Assembly (NCBI GenBank): GCA_964385465.1
Contig: CAYLPJ010000087.1
Span: 1-15,593, forward strand
Origin: CAYLPJ01 sp964385465
Lineage (GTDB): Bacteria > Planctomycetota > Phycisphaerae > SM23-33
Length of the DNA stretch: 15,593 bases
Direction: 5' to 3'
The notes below the pieces were generated by a model that was not told the origin of the DNA, did not search any database, and saw only the letters and a list, made by a program, of their open reading frames with translations. Both the position numbers and the translations under genes were made by a program. Within the stretch, counting starts at the first letter, position 1, and every line of letters begins with the position of its first letter. This document shows positions 1 to 7,374 of this stretch, in pieces.

Positions 1-70
1 CGATGAAGACGAGCCCGACTCGATCCTCCCCCGCATCACCCCCGTCGTGCTGACGAACCCGCTGAAGTAG
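1..70 (+). CDS. C-terminal fragment of an unidentified protein
   Basis: An open frame enters from the left edge (first full codon at base 2) and stops at TAG 68-70. It gives 22 residues ending in ITPVVLTNPLK. High GC at third codon positions and the clean stop before a promoter-like stretch support it as the end of a real gene. The 'TNP' ending resembles the C-termini of some PHP-type metallohydrolases, but 22 residues are too few to assign a family. It is probably transcribed separately from the radical SAM gene, because a candidate promoter lies between them. Confidence 0.5.
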   Translation, partial: DEDEPDSILPRITPVVLTNPLK

Positions 71-87
71 CGGGCGGGGCCCGGGAG

Positions 88-116
88 TTGTGCCCCGGGG
101 CGCGGGCGCCTATCCT
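88..116 (+). promoter_or_regulatory. Candidate sigma-70-type promoter for the AmrS gene
   Basis: TTGTGC at 88-93 and TATCCT at 111-116 are separated by exactly 17 bp. Transcription would start near base 123 and leave a leader of about 39 nt containing the GAGGAGG ribosome binding site. The same spacing recurs before the cupin gene. Found by eye only. Confidence 0.4.
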
Positions 117-145
117 TCTCGGTGCAGGGCTGCTGTCAACGCACC

Positions 146-152
146 GAGGAGG
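146..152 (+). promoter_or_regulatory. Ribosome binding site that sets the AmrS start
   Basis: GAGGAGG lies 9 bases before ATG 162. It favours that start over the in-frame GTG at 90, which lies inside the candidate promoter and has no such site. Confidence 0.7.
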
Positions 153-161
153 CGACGCGCC

Positions 162-1202
162 ATGACCGAGCCGAAAGAGGCGATGCTTTACGAGAAGCTC
201 GACGGGGAGAAGGTCCGCTGCGAGCTGTGCGGGCACGGCTGCGTGCTGGTCGGCGGGCAGTACGGGCTCTGCCGCGTTCGGCAGAACGTCGACGGCGTGC
301 TGCGGGCGCTGACCTACGGGGTGCTGGTGGCCGTCAACGTCGACCCGATCGAGAAGAAGCCGCTGTTCCATTTCCTGCCGGGCACGAAGAGCCTGTCGAT
401 CGCGGCCCCGGGGTGCAACTTCCAGTGCTCGTTCTGCCAGAACTGGCAGATCTCGCAGTCGCCCCGCAACGGTCAGGCGGCCCGGGGCCAGGCGGGCAGC
501 CCCGAGCAGGTGGTCACCGCGGCGGAGAACCACGACTGCGCGTCGATCAGCTACACGTACACCGAGCCGACGGTGTTTTTCGACTTCGCCCGGGACACGG
601 CCGGGCTCGCCCACGAGCGAGGGATCGCCAACTGCTTCGTCTCCAACGGCTTCATGACCCCCAAGGCCGTCGAGACCATCGCGCCGGTGCTGGACGCGAT
701 CAACGTGGACCTCAAGGCCTTCCGCGACGAGACGTACCGCAAGATCATGAAGGCCCGCCTTCAGCCGGTGCTGGACTGCCTCGAGGCCCTCGTGGCCGCG
801 GGGGTGTGGGTGGAGGTGACCACGCTGGTCGTACCGGGCATGAACGACAGCGACGAGGAGTTGCGGGACATCGCGACGTTCATCGCCGAGAAGCTCGGCC
901 CGCGGGTGCCTTGGCACGTCAGCCGGTTCCACGGCGACTACGAGATGGACGGCGAGCAGCCGACCCCGGTGTCCACGCTGGAGCGCGCCTGCCGTATCGG
1001 CGCCGACGCCGGACTCAAGCACATCTACAGCGGCAACGTGCCCGGCCACGCCGACGAGAGGACGTACTGCCCCTCCTGCCGGACGGTCCTGATCGACCGC
1101 GTGGGCTTCAGCATCCGCTCGGTGAATCTCGCCGACGGCGCCTGCCCCGAGTGCGGCGAGCAGATTGCCGGCGTGTGGAAACGCCCGGGGCCGGCGGCGT
1201 AG
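162..1202 (+). CDS. amrS: AmmeMemoRadiSam-type radical SAM enzyme (AmrS family)
   Basis: This 346-residue protein matches the AmrS family, often annotated as a pyruvate-formate-lyase-activating-enzyme homologue. Cys20, Cys23, Cys27 and Cys37 form the N-terminal cysteine cluster typical of the family (CELCGHGC...GLC). The radical SAM motif CNFQCSFC places cluster ligands at Cys85, Cys89 and Cys92, preceded by APG and followed by QNWQISQ. The family stretch NVDPIEKKPLFHF is at about 59-71. The C-terminus (from about residue 305) carries two CxxC pairs (CPSC and CPEC), a probable zinc ribbon. The family should reductively cleave S-adenosylmethionine on a 4Fe-4S cluster in the cytoplasm; its substrate is unknown to me. 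The usual partners, AMMECR1 and Memo, are not in this window and could lie upstream. The start is set by GAGGAGG nine bases before ATG 162. Confidence 0.92.
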   Translation: MTEPKEAMLYEKLDGEKVRCELCGHGCVLVGGQYGLCRVRQNVDGVLRALTYGVLVAVNVDPIEKKPLFHFLPGTKSLSIAAPGCNFQCSFCQNWQISQSPRNGQAARGQAGSPEQVVTAAENHDCASISYTYTEPTVFFDFARDTAGLAHERGIANCFVSNGFMTPKAVETIAPVLDAINVDLKAFRDETYRKIMKARLQPVLDCLEALVAAGVWVEVTTLVVPGMNDSDEELRDIATFIAEKLGPRVPWHVSRFHGDYEMDGEQPTPVSTLERACRIGADAGLKHIYSGNVPGHADERTYCPSCRTVLIDRVGFSIRSVNLADGACPECGEQIAGVWKRPGPAA

Positions 1203-1279
1203 ATGCCGCCGGAAGGACCAAGTCTCAAGCACCAGATCTCCGGCTGCCGGGATTCGGGATTTCGTCCCCGGCCGGGGGG

Positions 1280-1308
1280 TTGCTCCCGCGCCCGGCGGAC
1301 GGTAGGGT
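1280..1308 (+). promoter_or_regulatory. Candidate promoter for the cupin gene group
   Basis: TTGCTC (1280-1285) and TAGGGT (1303-1308) are 17 bp apart in the 150-bp gap after the radical SAM gene. The predicted transcript start near 1315 leaves a leader of about 38 nt before ATG 1353. It suggests the sugar-related genes form their own transcription unit. Assigned by eye. Confidence 0.4.
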
Positions 1309-1352
1309 GAGCGCCGAAGCGAACAGGATCACACCAGCGACGGGAGCAAGCG

Positions 1353-2612
1353 ATGGCACCGGTATCCGTCAAGGAGTTGACGACCGTCAGCGAGAACGTA
1401 CGATCGGTGGTCGAGTCGGCCCTGGAGGCCAGCGGGGGGTGTCTGCGGCTGGCGCCCTGCTGGGTGCCCCGCAGCTTTCTGCACCCGGGCAAGCGGCTGA
1501 AGCTGCACCCCGACGACCTCTACGCCTTCGGCCTCGACCGCGGGGGCATCGACGAGCGGTGGTTCGCCTCGACCACCGAGGCCGCCAACGAGGGCCGCGA
1601 GCCCGACGAGGGCCTCAGCTACGCCGTCTTCGAGGACAAGCGGTTCCTCCTCCGCGACGCCGTCGCCGAGATGGGCGCGGGGCTCGTCGGCGAGGCGATC
1701 TGGTCCCGCTACGGGCGCTGGCCCGTCTACAGCAAGTTCTTCGACAACATGGGCCCCATCCCGCACCACATGCACCAGGACGACGAGCAGGCCAAGCTCG
1801 TCGGGCAGGACGGCAAGCCGGAGGCCTACTACTTCCCCGCCCAGCAGAACAACGTGGGCAACAACTTCCCGTACACGTTCTTCGGGCTCAACCCGAACAC
1901 GACCAAGGCCCAGGTCCGCGAGTGCCTGGAGAACTGGAACCGCGGGGACAACGGCATCCTCGACATCTCCCGGGCCTACCGCCTCAAGCCTGGCACGGGC
2001 TGGCTGGTTCCGCCCTGCGTGCTCCATGCGCCCGGCTCGCTGTGCACCTACGAGCCGCAGTGGGGCTCGGACGTCTTCGGCATGTACCAGAGCCTCGTCG
2101 AGGGCCGCGAAGTCCCCTGGTCCCTGCTGGTCAAGGACGTGCCCCTCGACAAGCACGACGACCTGGACTACCTCGTCGACCAACTCGACTGGGAGCAGAA
2201 CACCGACCCGCATTTCAAGGCCAACCACTACCTCGAGCCCATACCCGTCGCCGACACGGCCGCGGACGGCTATGTCGACAAGTGGATCTGCTACGGGCGG
2301 GTCAAGGGCTTCCAGTGCGTCACCGCCAAGGAACTGACGGTCGATCCGGGCGTCAAGTGCACGATCGAAGACAACGGCGCCTACGGGCTGACGGTGGTGC
2401 AGGGCTGCGGGCGGATCAACGACCTGCGGGTGAGCTGCCCCAAGCTGATCCGCTTCCACGAACTGACCTGCGACGAGGCGTTCGTCACCGACCCCGCCGC
2501 CCGGGCCGGCGTGGCCTACGAGAACACCTCGGCCACCGAGCCGCTGGTCGTGCTGCGATACTTCGGCCCGGAAGTCAACCCGGACGCCCCGGACGTCGGC
2601 GCCGCCGGGTGA
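1353..2612 (+). CDS. Phosphomannose-isomerase-like double-cupin protein
   Basis: The 419-residue protein has the layout of a class I mannose-6-phosphate isomerase-like cupin. HHMHQDDEQAK (His138, His139, His141) followed by GKPEAYYF (Glu157) corresponds to the metal-binding QxHPxDxxA...GKTExWY region of that family. PPCVLHAPGS (His225) matches the PAGTxHA strand that supplies the last ligand. A second cupin-like beta domain follows at roughly 310-405. Overall similarity to true ManA looks low, and this is better called a metal-dependent sugar-isomerase-like cupin of unknown substrate than mannose-6-phosphate isomerase. GGGAG at 1342-1346 supports the start. The TIM-barrel isomerase begins 49 bases downstream and a dehydrogenase follows, which points to joint metabolism of one sugar or sugar acid. 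No signal peptide; cytoplasmic. Confidence 0.72.
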   Translation: MAPVSVKELTTVSENVRSVVESALEASGGCLRLAPCWVPRSFLHPGKRLKLHPDDLYAFGLDRGGIDERWFASTTEAANEGREPDEGLSYAVFEDKRFLLRDAVAEMGAGLVGEAIWSRYGRWPVYSKFFDNMGPIPHHMHQDDEQAKLVGQDGKPEAYYFPAQQNNVGNNFPYTFFGLNPNTTKAQVRECLENWNRGDNGILDISRAYRLKPGTGWLVPPCVLHAPGSLCTYEPQWGSDVFGMYQSLVEGREVPWSLLVKDVPLDKHDDLDYLVDQLDWEQNTDPHFKANHYLEPIPVADTAADGYVDKWICYGRVKGFQCVTAKELTVDPGVKCTIEDNGAYGLTVVQGCGRINDLRVSCPKLIRFHELTCDEAFVTDPAARAGVAYENTSATEPLVVLRYFGPEVNPDAPDVGAAG

Positions 2613-2661
2613 GCCCGGAGGCGACCGCACCCGCGACGCGAACGAAAGGAAGAGGACGACC

Positions 2662-3714
2662 ATGAGCGAGCACACCAACGCGTATCCGAAACTCCATAAC
2701 GCGGCCTGGCCGGGCGTGGTGGGCAAGGAGCCCGGCACGGACAACCCGCCGATCGGGCTGGAGCAGATGCTGGACTACACGGCCGAGGCCGAGTTCGAGG
2801 GCGTCGGCTTCGACGGCGTCGACCTGTTCCTCCACCCCCCGCACGTGAACGTCGATGCCGACGCCGACGAGCTGAAGGCCCTGGCTGAGGCTGTCGGCTC
2901 GCGGGGGCTGGTCGTCGGCTCGGTGGTCGCGCCGGTCTGGCCGCCCACCGGCGGCGGGCCCGCCTGCGACGCCGGCGAGGGCCGCAAGCTCTTCCTCACC
3001 CAGCTCACCAGGGGCTGCGCCATCGCCGCCAGGCTCCGGGAACTGGGCATCCGCCCCTACGGCGTGGTGCGGATCGACTCGGCGTGCAGCCCCACCGAAT
3101 GGGCCGAGGACCCCGAGGGCAACCAGGCGCGGATCGCCGAGACCTTCAAGCAGGCCGCCGCCATCGCGCGGGACCACGGCGAGCGTCTGGCGGCCGAGGG
3201 GGAGGTCTGCTGGGGTGGCATGCACTCGTGGAAGAAGGTGCTGGACCTGCTGGAGCGGGTGGGCGAGCCGGAGACGGTGGGCTTCCAGGCGGACATGGCG
3301 CACACGCTGCTGTACACGCTGGGCGTCAACGCCCCCGAGGACCGCATCCTGCCCGAGGGGTTCGACTGGTCCGAGCAGCCGGTGCTGGACGCGGCCCTGA
3401 AGGAGATGACCGACGCCCTGCGCCCATGGACGATCGACATGCACGTGGCCCAGAACGACGCGACGGTCTTCGGCTCGGGCTCGCACGACAAGACCGGCCG
3501 CCACTGCCTGCCGAAGGACCCCGACGGCAAGCTGGACATTCCCCACGTGGCGGGCTTCTGGATGCGCGGCCCCGACGGCGAGCCGACGAAGGCGTTCCAG
3601 CACCTCTGCTGGGACGGCTGCATGTTCCCCAACAGCGTGATGGCCCGGCCGGATACCTGGAACCAGATCCTCGCCGCCATGGTGGCGGTGCGGGATGCTC
3701 ATGGGTGGCAGTGA
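2662..3714 (+). CDS. Sugar phosphate isomerase/epimerase family protein (xylose-isomerase-like TIM barrel)
   Basis: This 350-residue protein has the pattern of the xylose isomerase-like TIM-barrel superfamily (AP endonuclease 2 fold). Likely metal-site residues are Glu181 in EGEVCW, Asp211 and His214 in QADMAH, and His261 in WTIDMHV. The surrounding blocks GMHSWKKVLDLL and GSGSHDKTGRHC resemble a subfamily I associate with planctomycete and related genomes, usually near GFO/IDH/MocA genes. It should isomerise or epimerise a keto or aldo sugar in the cytoplasm; the substrate cannot be read from sequence. AGGAAGAGG at 2648-2655 supports ATG 2662. The short gap to the cupin argues for co-transcription. 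The gap after the gene is 237 bp and full of 7-bp repeats, so the next gene may be less tightly linked. Confidence 0.8.
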   Translation: MSEHTNAYPKLHNAAWPGVVGKEPGTDNPPIGLEQMLDYTAEAEFEGVGFDGVDLFLHPPHVNVDADADELKALAEAVGSRGLVVGSVVAPVWPPTGGGPACDAGEGRKLFLTQLTRGCAIAARLRELGIRPYGVVRIDSACSPTEWAEDPEGNQARIAETFKQAAAIARDHGERLAAEGEVCWGGMHSWKKVLDLLERVGEPETVGFQADMAHTLLYTLGVNAPEDRILPEGFDWSEQPVLDAALKEMTDALRPWTIDMHVAQNDATVFGSGSHDKTGRHCLPKDPDGKLDIPHVAGFWMRGPDGEPTKAFQHLCWDGCMFPNSVMARPDTWNQILAAMVAVRDAHGWQ

Positions 3715-3721
3715 CGTCAGG

Positions 3722-3809
3722 GAACGGCAAACGGCGGACGACAGGAAGCAAACGGCAAGCAAGCGGCAAGCGACAAGCGGCAGACGACAAGGAACAAGCA
3801 GCAGGACGC
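3722..3809 (+). repeat. Degenerate 7-bp repeat array, AARCGGC orientation
   Basis: Directly after the isomerase stop the sequence keeps a 7-base period for about 88 bases. Units are gaacggc, aaacggc, ggacgac, aggaagc, aaacggc, then a 4-base partial unit aagc at 3757-3760, then aagcggc, aagcgac, aagcggc, agacgac, aaggaac, aagcagc and aggacgc. The consensus is AARCGGC with one phase slip. It is non-coding by position. Units are too short and unspaced for CRISPR. Confidence 0.7.
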
Positions 3810-3888
3810 GCTGGGGCGTGAAGCTTGTTGTGCGGCTGCCAATGTGACGCCGGGCGACCTGCGTCGGCGGCCGAGGGCAGCCGCGTCT

Positions 3889-3923
3889 GCTGTTTGCGCC
3901 ATGCTGCTTGCCGTTTGAAGCAG
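3889..3923 (+). repeat. Opposed 7-bp repeat array, GCYGYTT orientation
   Basis: Units gctgttt, gcgccat, gctgctt, gccgttt and gaagcag run in 7-base register up to about 28 bases before the dehydrogenase start. They are the reverse complement of the first array's consensus. Bases 3905-3916 (tgcttgccgttt) are an exact 12-base reverse complement of 3750-3761, so the transcript could fold into a long interrupted hairpin. Confidence 0.6.
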
Positions 3924-3951
3924 CCACCATCGAATCGAAAGGAGCTATCGG

Positions 3952-5091
3952 ATGTCTTCCCCCCTCAACCTCGGCATGATCGGCTACGGCTTCATGGGCA
4001 AGGCGCACTCGTACGCCTGGCGGAACGTGGGCAGCTTCTTCGACGTGCCCCGGCCGGTGCTCAAGGCCGCCTGCGGGCGAAAGGCCGAGAACGTCAAGGT
4101 CTTCGCCGACGCGTGGGGCTATGAGTCGGTCGAGACGGACTGGCGGGCCCTGATCCAGCGCGACGACATCGACGCGGTGGATATCTGCGTGCCCAATCAC
4201 CTCCACAAGGAGATCGCCATCGCCGCCGCCGAGGCCGGAAAGATGGTCCTCACCGAGAAGCCGCTCGCCCGCGACACCGCCGAGGGCCAGGCCATGGTCG
4301 ACGCCGTCGAGAAGGCCGGCGTGGCCAACATGGTCTGGTACAACTACCGCCGCATCCCCGCCGTGACGCTGGCCAAGCAGCTCATCGACGAAGGCAAGCT
4401 CGGGCGCATCTTCCACATCCGCGCCGTGTTCCTCCAGGACTGGACCATGTCCGCCGACGTGCCCCAGGGCGGCCCGGCCACCTGGCGGCTGGACGCCGAC
4501 GCCGCCGGCTCCGGCGTCACCGGCGATCTGCTGGCCCACTGCATCGATACGCTGACCTGGCTGGCCGGGCCGATCGCCTCGGTGACGGCCTCGACCGAGA
4601 CGTTCATCACCGAGCGCCCCGACGCCGAGACCGGCGAGGTCCGCCCGGTGGGCATCGACGACGCCTGCGCGTTCCTGGCTCGCCTGGCCAACGGCGCGAT
4701 GGCGACGTTCGAGTCCACCCGCTACGCCCGCGGGCACAAGGCGAAGTACACCTTCGAGGTCAACGGCCAGGACGCGTCGGTCGCCTGGAACCTCCACGAT
4801 CTCCAGCGGCTGGAGTACTTCGACCACCGCGACGCCGGGCGCGTCCGTGGCTGGCGGAGCATCCACGTCACCGACGGCGAGCATCCCTACATGGATCACT
4901 GGTGGGTGCCCGGGCTGGCCATCGGCTACGAGGCGAGCTTCCTGCACGCCCTGGCGGACTTCCTGACGGGCCTGGAGAGCGGCACGCCGGCCGAGCCGAC
5001 CTTCCGCACCGCCCTGGAAACCACCCGCGTCTGCGACGCCGTGCTGGCCTCGGCCGACACCGGGCAGCGCGTGGACGTCCCGCAGGACTAA
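3952..5091 (+). CDS. GFO/IDH/MocA family NAD(P)-dependent oxidoreductase
   Basis: The 379-residue protein opens with a Rossmann beta strand and GYGFMG (Gly11, Gly13, Gly16), the NAD(P)-binding glycine motif. EKPLA at 102-106 carries the catalytic-region EKP signature (Glu102, Lys103, Pro104). GDLLAHCID (His196, Asp199) fits the C-terminal catalytic region, where many members have a conserved Asp/His pair. Length is normal for the family. It should oxidise or reduce a hydroxyl/keto group on a sugar, inositol or related polyol; the exact substrate is unknown. AAAGGAG at 3938-3944 sets the start. No twin-arginine or Sec signal is seen, so it is cytoplasmic, unlike many exported planctomycete members. 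It follows the cupin and TIM-barrel isomerase, consistent with a shared sugar pathway. Confidence 0.88.
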   Translation: MSSPLNLGMIGYGFMGKAHSYAWRNVGSFFDVPRPVLKAACGRKAENVKVFADAWGYESVETDWRALIQRDDIDAVDICVPNHLHKEIAIAAAEAGKMVLTEKPLARDTAEGQAMVDAVEKAGVANMVWYNYRRIPAVTLAKQLIDEGKLGRIFHIRAVFLQDWTMSADVPQGGPATWRLDADAAGSGVTGDLLAHCIDTLTWLAGPIASVTASTETFITERPDAETGEVRPVGIDDACAFLARLANGAMATFESTRYARGHKAKYTFEVNGQDASVAWNLHDLQRLEYFDHRDAGRVRGWRSIHVTDGEHPYMDHWWVPGLAIGYEASFLHALADFLTGLESGTPAEPTFRTALETTRVCDAVLASADTGQRVDVPQD

Positions 5092-5296
5092 GCGGCCTCA
5101 GACAAGTCATGTTGCGTTCCTGCTGGCCCCCGCCCCGCCTGGCCGCGTTGGCCCGCATCGGCGATGCCACGGCCTCCCCCGCTTCGGCCGCCTCGCCAGA
5201 CGAGCCGCGTCCGGTGCAGGAACCGCAACGAACGTATCTGAGACCGCCCAGCCCCCGCGAGCGCTTTGCATCGCGGACGGGTTGGAAGCTGTAGGC

Positions 5297-5323
5297 GACC
5301 CGCGCGACCCGCGCGGCCCGCGC
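5297..5323 (+). repeat. Three tandem copies of a 9-bp GC-rich unit
   Basis: gacccgcgc, gacccgcgc and ggcccgcgc follow each other without spacing in the 258-bp gap between the dehydrogenase and the HEAT-repeat gene. I see nothing else convincing in that gap apart from GGAGA at 5339-5343, the ribosome binding site of the next gene. Confidence 0.5.
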
Positions 5324-5349
5324 GGACGGTTCGCCAACGGAGACACGAC

Positions 5350-7311
5350 ATGCCACGCCGTACCATCGCCCTCGTCCTTGCCGCCGCGGCGCTGCTGCCG
5401 GCGGCGGCCCGCGCCGCCGGCCCGCCGCCGGCGAAGCAGGACGCCGACAAGCTCCTGGCCGTGCTGAAGTCCGCGGACGCCTCTCGCCAGGACAAGCACC
5501 GCGCCTGCCAACTGCTCGCATCCGTCGCCGACGCCGCCGCCGTTCCCGTCCTGGCCCGGTTGCTCGCCGACGACGAACTGCACCACATGGCCCGCTACGC
5601 CCTGGAGCCGATCCCCTCGCCGGCCGTGGACAAGGCCCTGCGCGAGGCGATGGGCAAGCTGACCGGCGAGAAGCTCATCGGCGTCATCGCCTCGATCGGC
5701 GTCCGCCGGGATGCCGAGGCCGTCGGGCCGCTGGCGAAGCTGCTGTCCTGCGAGGACCCCGCCGTGGCCGTCGCGGCCGCGACGACGCTGGGGGGACTCG
5801 CCGACCCCAAGGCCCTTGCCGCCCTCGCCGACGCCCGCCGCTCGGCGAAGGGCGAGGCCCTGCGCCGGGCCGTCGCCGACGGCTCGCTCCGTGCCGCCGC
5901 CCGGCTGCTTGACGCCGGCCAGGCCGAGGCGGCGGCGGCGATCTACACCGACCTCCACGGGGACCGCTGGCCCCGGCACGTCCGGTTGGCGGCCTTCGAC
6001 GGCCTGCTCCGCGCCGAGCCGGGCGGGGCCGCCCGGCGGATCGCCGACGCGCTGGACAGCGACGACGCCATCGTCGGCGCCACCGCCATCGCCCGCATCC
6101 GGGAACTGGAGGGCGAGGGCGTGGGCCGGCGGTTCGCCGCCGTCCTGGCCGGGCAGCCGCCGGCGACCCAGGTCCTGCTCATCGAGGCCCTCTCCGTCCG
6201 CCAGGACCCCGCCGTCCGCAAGGCCGTCATCGCCGCCGCCGGCAGCGAGCACGAGCCCGTCCGCCTCGCCGCCGTGCGGGCGCTCGGGCGGATCGGCACG
6301 GCGGAGGGTGCGGCCGTGCTGGCCAAGGCCCTGGCGTCCCGGAGCCGCGCCGAGCGGGAAGCGGCCGCGGACGCGCTGCGTGCCCTGAGGGGCCAGGGCG
6401 CCGACGAGGCCATCCTCCAGGCGATGCTTTCCGCCGATGGTGCGGTCCGGGCCGAGCTGATCGACGTCCTCGCCGACCGCCGCAGCGAGGGCATCCTCGA
6501 CGAGTTGCTCGCCGAGGCCCGCGCCGAGGACCCCGCCGTCGCCGTCGCGGCGATGAAGGCCCTTGGGCGCCTGGCGGAGGGCGACGACGCGCCGGCGCTG
6601 ATCGCCGCCCTGCTGGAGACCAGGAGCAGCCGGGCGCGCTCGGCCGGCGAACGAGCGCTTGTGACCGTTTGCCGGGGCATCCCCGACGCCGACGCCCGCG
6701 CCGACGCCGTCCTTGCCGCCTACGCCAAGGCCGAAGACCCCGCCGACCGCGCGTCGCTGCTTCGCGTCGCCGGCGGGATCGGCGGGGCCGAGGCCTTCGC
6801 CGCCGCCGAGGCGGCGCTCGAGGAGGCCGAGGGCGAGCTCCGCGAGGCCGCCTTCCGCACGCTCGCCGATTGGCCCGACGCGGCCGCCGTCGAGCCCGTG
6901 CTGAAGGTCTTCCTGACCACCGACAACCGCACATGGGGTGTGCTGGCGCTCCGCGGGCTGGTCCGCATGCTCTCGCTGGGGGAGGTGCCCCCCGAGCGTG
7001 CCCTGGCCATTTACGGCAAGCTGGACGAGAAGGTCGCCCGGCCCGAGGACCGCCGGCTGGTCCTCTCGGGGCTCGCCCGCGTGCCGCACCCGGATGCCCT
7101 CGCCGCCGTCGAACCCTACCTGGACGATCCCAAGCTCGCCCGCGAGGCCCGGACGGCCGCCGTGAGCATCGCCGGGGCCATTGTGGGCTCGCACCCCGAC
7201 GCCGCCCGCGCCGCGGCGCGACGCGTTCTCAAAGAGGCGAAGAACCGCGGGCTCAAACGGCAGGCGCAGCGGATTCTCAAACAGGTCCGACCCGCTCAGC
7301 CGAAGAAGTAG
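5350..7311 (+). CDS. Secreted HEAT-repeat protein
   Basis: The protein has 653 residues. Residues 1-22 form a Sec signal peptide: MPRR, then a hydrophobic stretch, then ARA before AGPPPAKQ. From about residue 30 to the end it consists of repeating alpha-helical pairs of about 30-40 residues with HEAT/PBS-lyase-type wording, such as DAAAVPVLARLLADDE, DPAVAVAAATTLGGLADPKALAAL and EPVRLAAVRALGRIGTAEGA. No catalytic motif is visible. Such solenoids usually act as protein-binding scaffolds, here probably in the periplasm. The in-frame region upstream of ATG 5350 lacks this character and covers the GC-rich 9-bp repeats, and GGAGA lies six bases before this ATG. The next gene starts 63 bases downstream, so the two may be co-transcribed. 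Partner unknown. Confidence 0.85.
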   Translation: MPRRTIALVLAAAALLPAAARAAGPPPAKQDADKLLAVLKSADASRQDKHRACQLLASVADAAAVPVLARLLADDELHHMARYALEPIPSPAVDKALREAMGKLTGEKLIGVIASIGVRRDAEAVGPLAKLLSCEDPAVAVAAATTLGGLADPKALAALADARRSAKGEALRRAVADGSLRAAARLLDAGQAEAAAAIYTDLHGDRWPRHVRLAAFDGLLRAEPGGAARRIADALDSDDAIVGATAIARIRELEGEGVGRRFAAVLAGQPPATQVLLIEALSVRQDPAVRKAVIAAAGSEHEPVRLAAVRALGRIGTAEGAAVLAKALASRSRAEREAAADALRALRGQGADEAILQAMLSADGAVRAELIDVLADRRSEGILDELLAEARAEDPAVAVAAMKALGRLAEGDDAPALIAALLETRSSRARSAGERALVTVCRGIPDADARADAVLAAYAKAEDPADRASLLRVAGGIGGAEAFAAAEAALEEAEGELREAAFRTLADWPDAAAVEPVLKVFLTTDNRTWGVLALRGLVRMLSLGEVPPERALAIYGKLDEKVARPEDRRLVLSGLARVPHPDALAAVEPYLDDPKLAREARTAAVSIAGAIVGSHPDAARAAARRVLKEAKNRGLKRQAQRILKQVRPAQPKK

Positions 7312-7324
7312 CTCAGCGGCGGAG

Positions 7325-7347
7325 CGCGGGCCGCGGGAGGGCCCGCG
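7325..7347 (+). other. Intergenic GC hairpin
   Basis: cgcgggcc (7325-7332) pairs perfectly with ggcccgcg (7340-7347) around a 7-base loop. It lies between two same-strand genes. No T-run follows, so it is not a standard intrinsic terminator. It might slow polymerase or protect the upstream transcript. Confidence 0.5.
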
Positions 7348-7374
7348 AACGCCGGCCGCCGGCATGGCGCCGCT

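Noticed and set aside
1353..2612. True mannose-6-phosphate isomerase (ManA).
   Set aside because: Only the metal-ligand regions fit; the N-terminal 120 residues and the rest differ, so the specific enzyme name is not supported.
122..2665. A plus-strand open frame of 847 codons running through the radical SAM and cupin genes.
   Set aside because: It is a frame-shifted shadow, Arg/Gly/Pro-rich and without motifs, while the AmrS and cupin frames carry conserved cysteines and histidines.
3722..3923. CRISPR array.
   Set aside because: Repeat units are 7 bp, contiguous and degenerate, with no spacers and no cas genes nearby.
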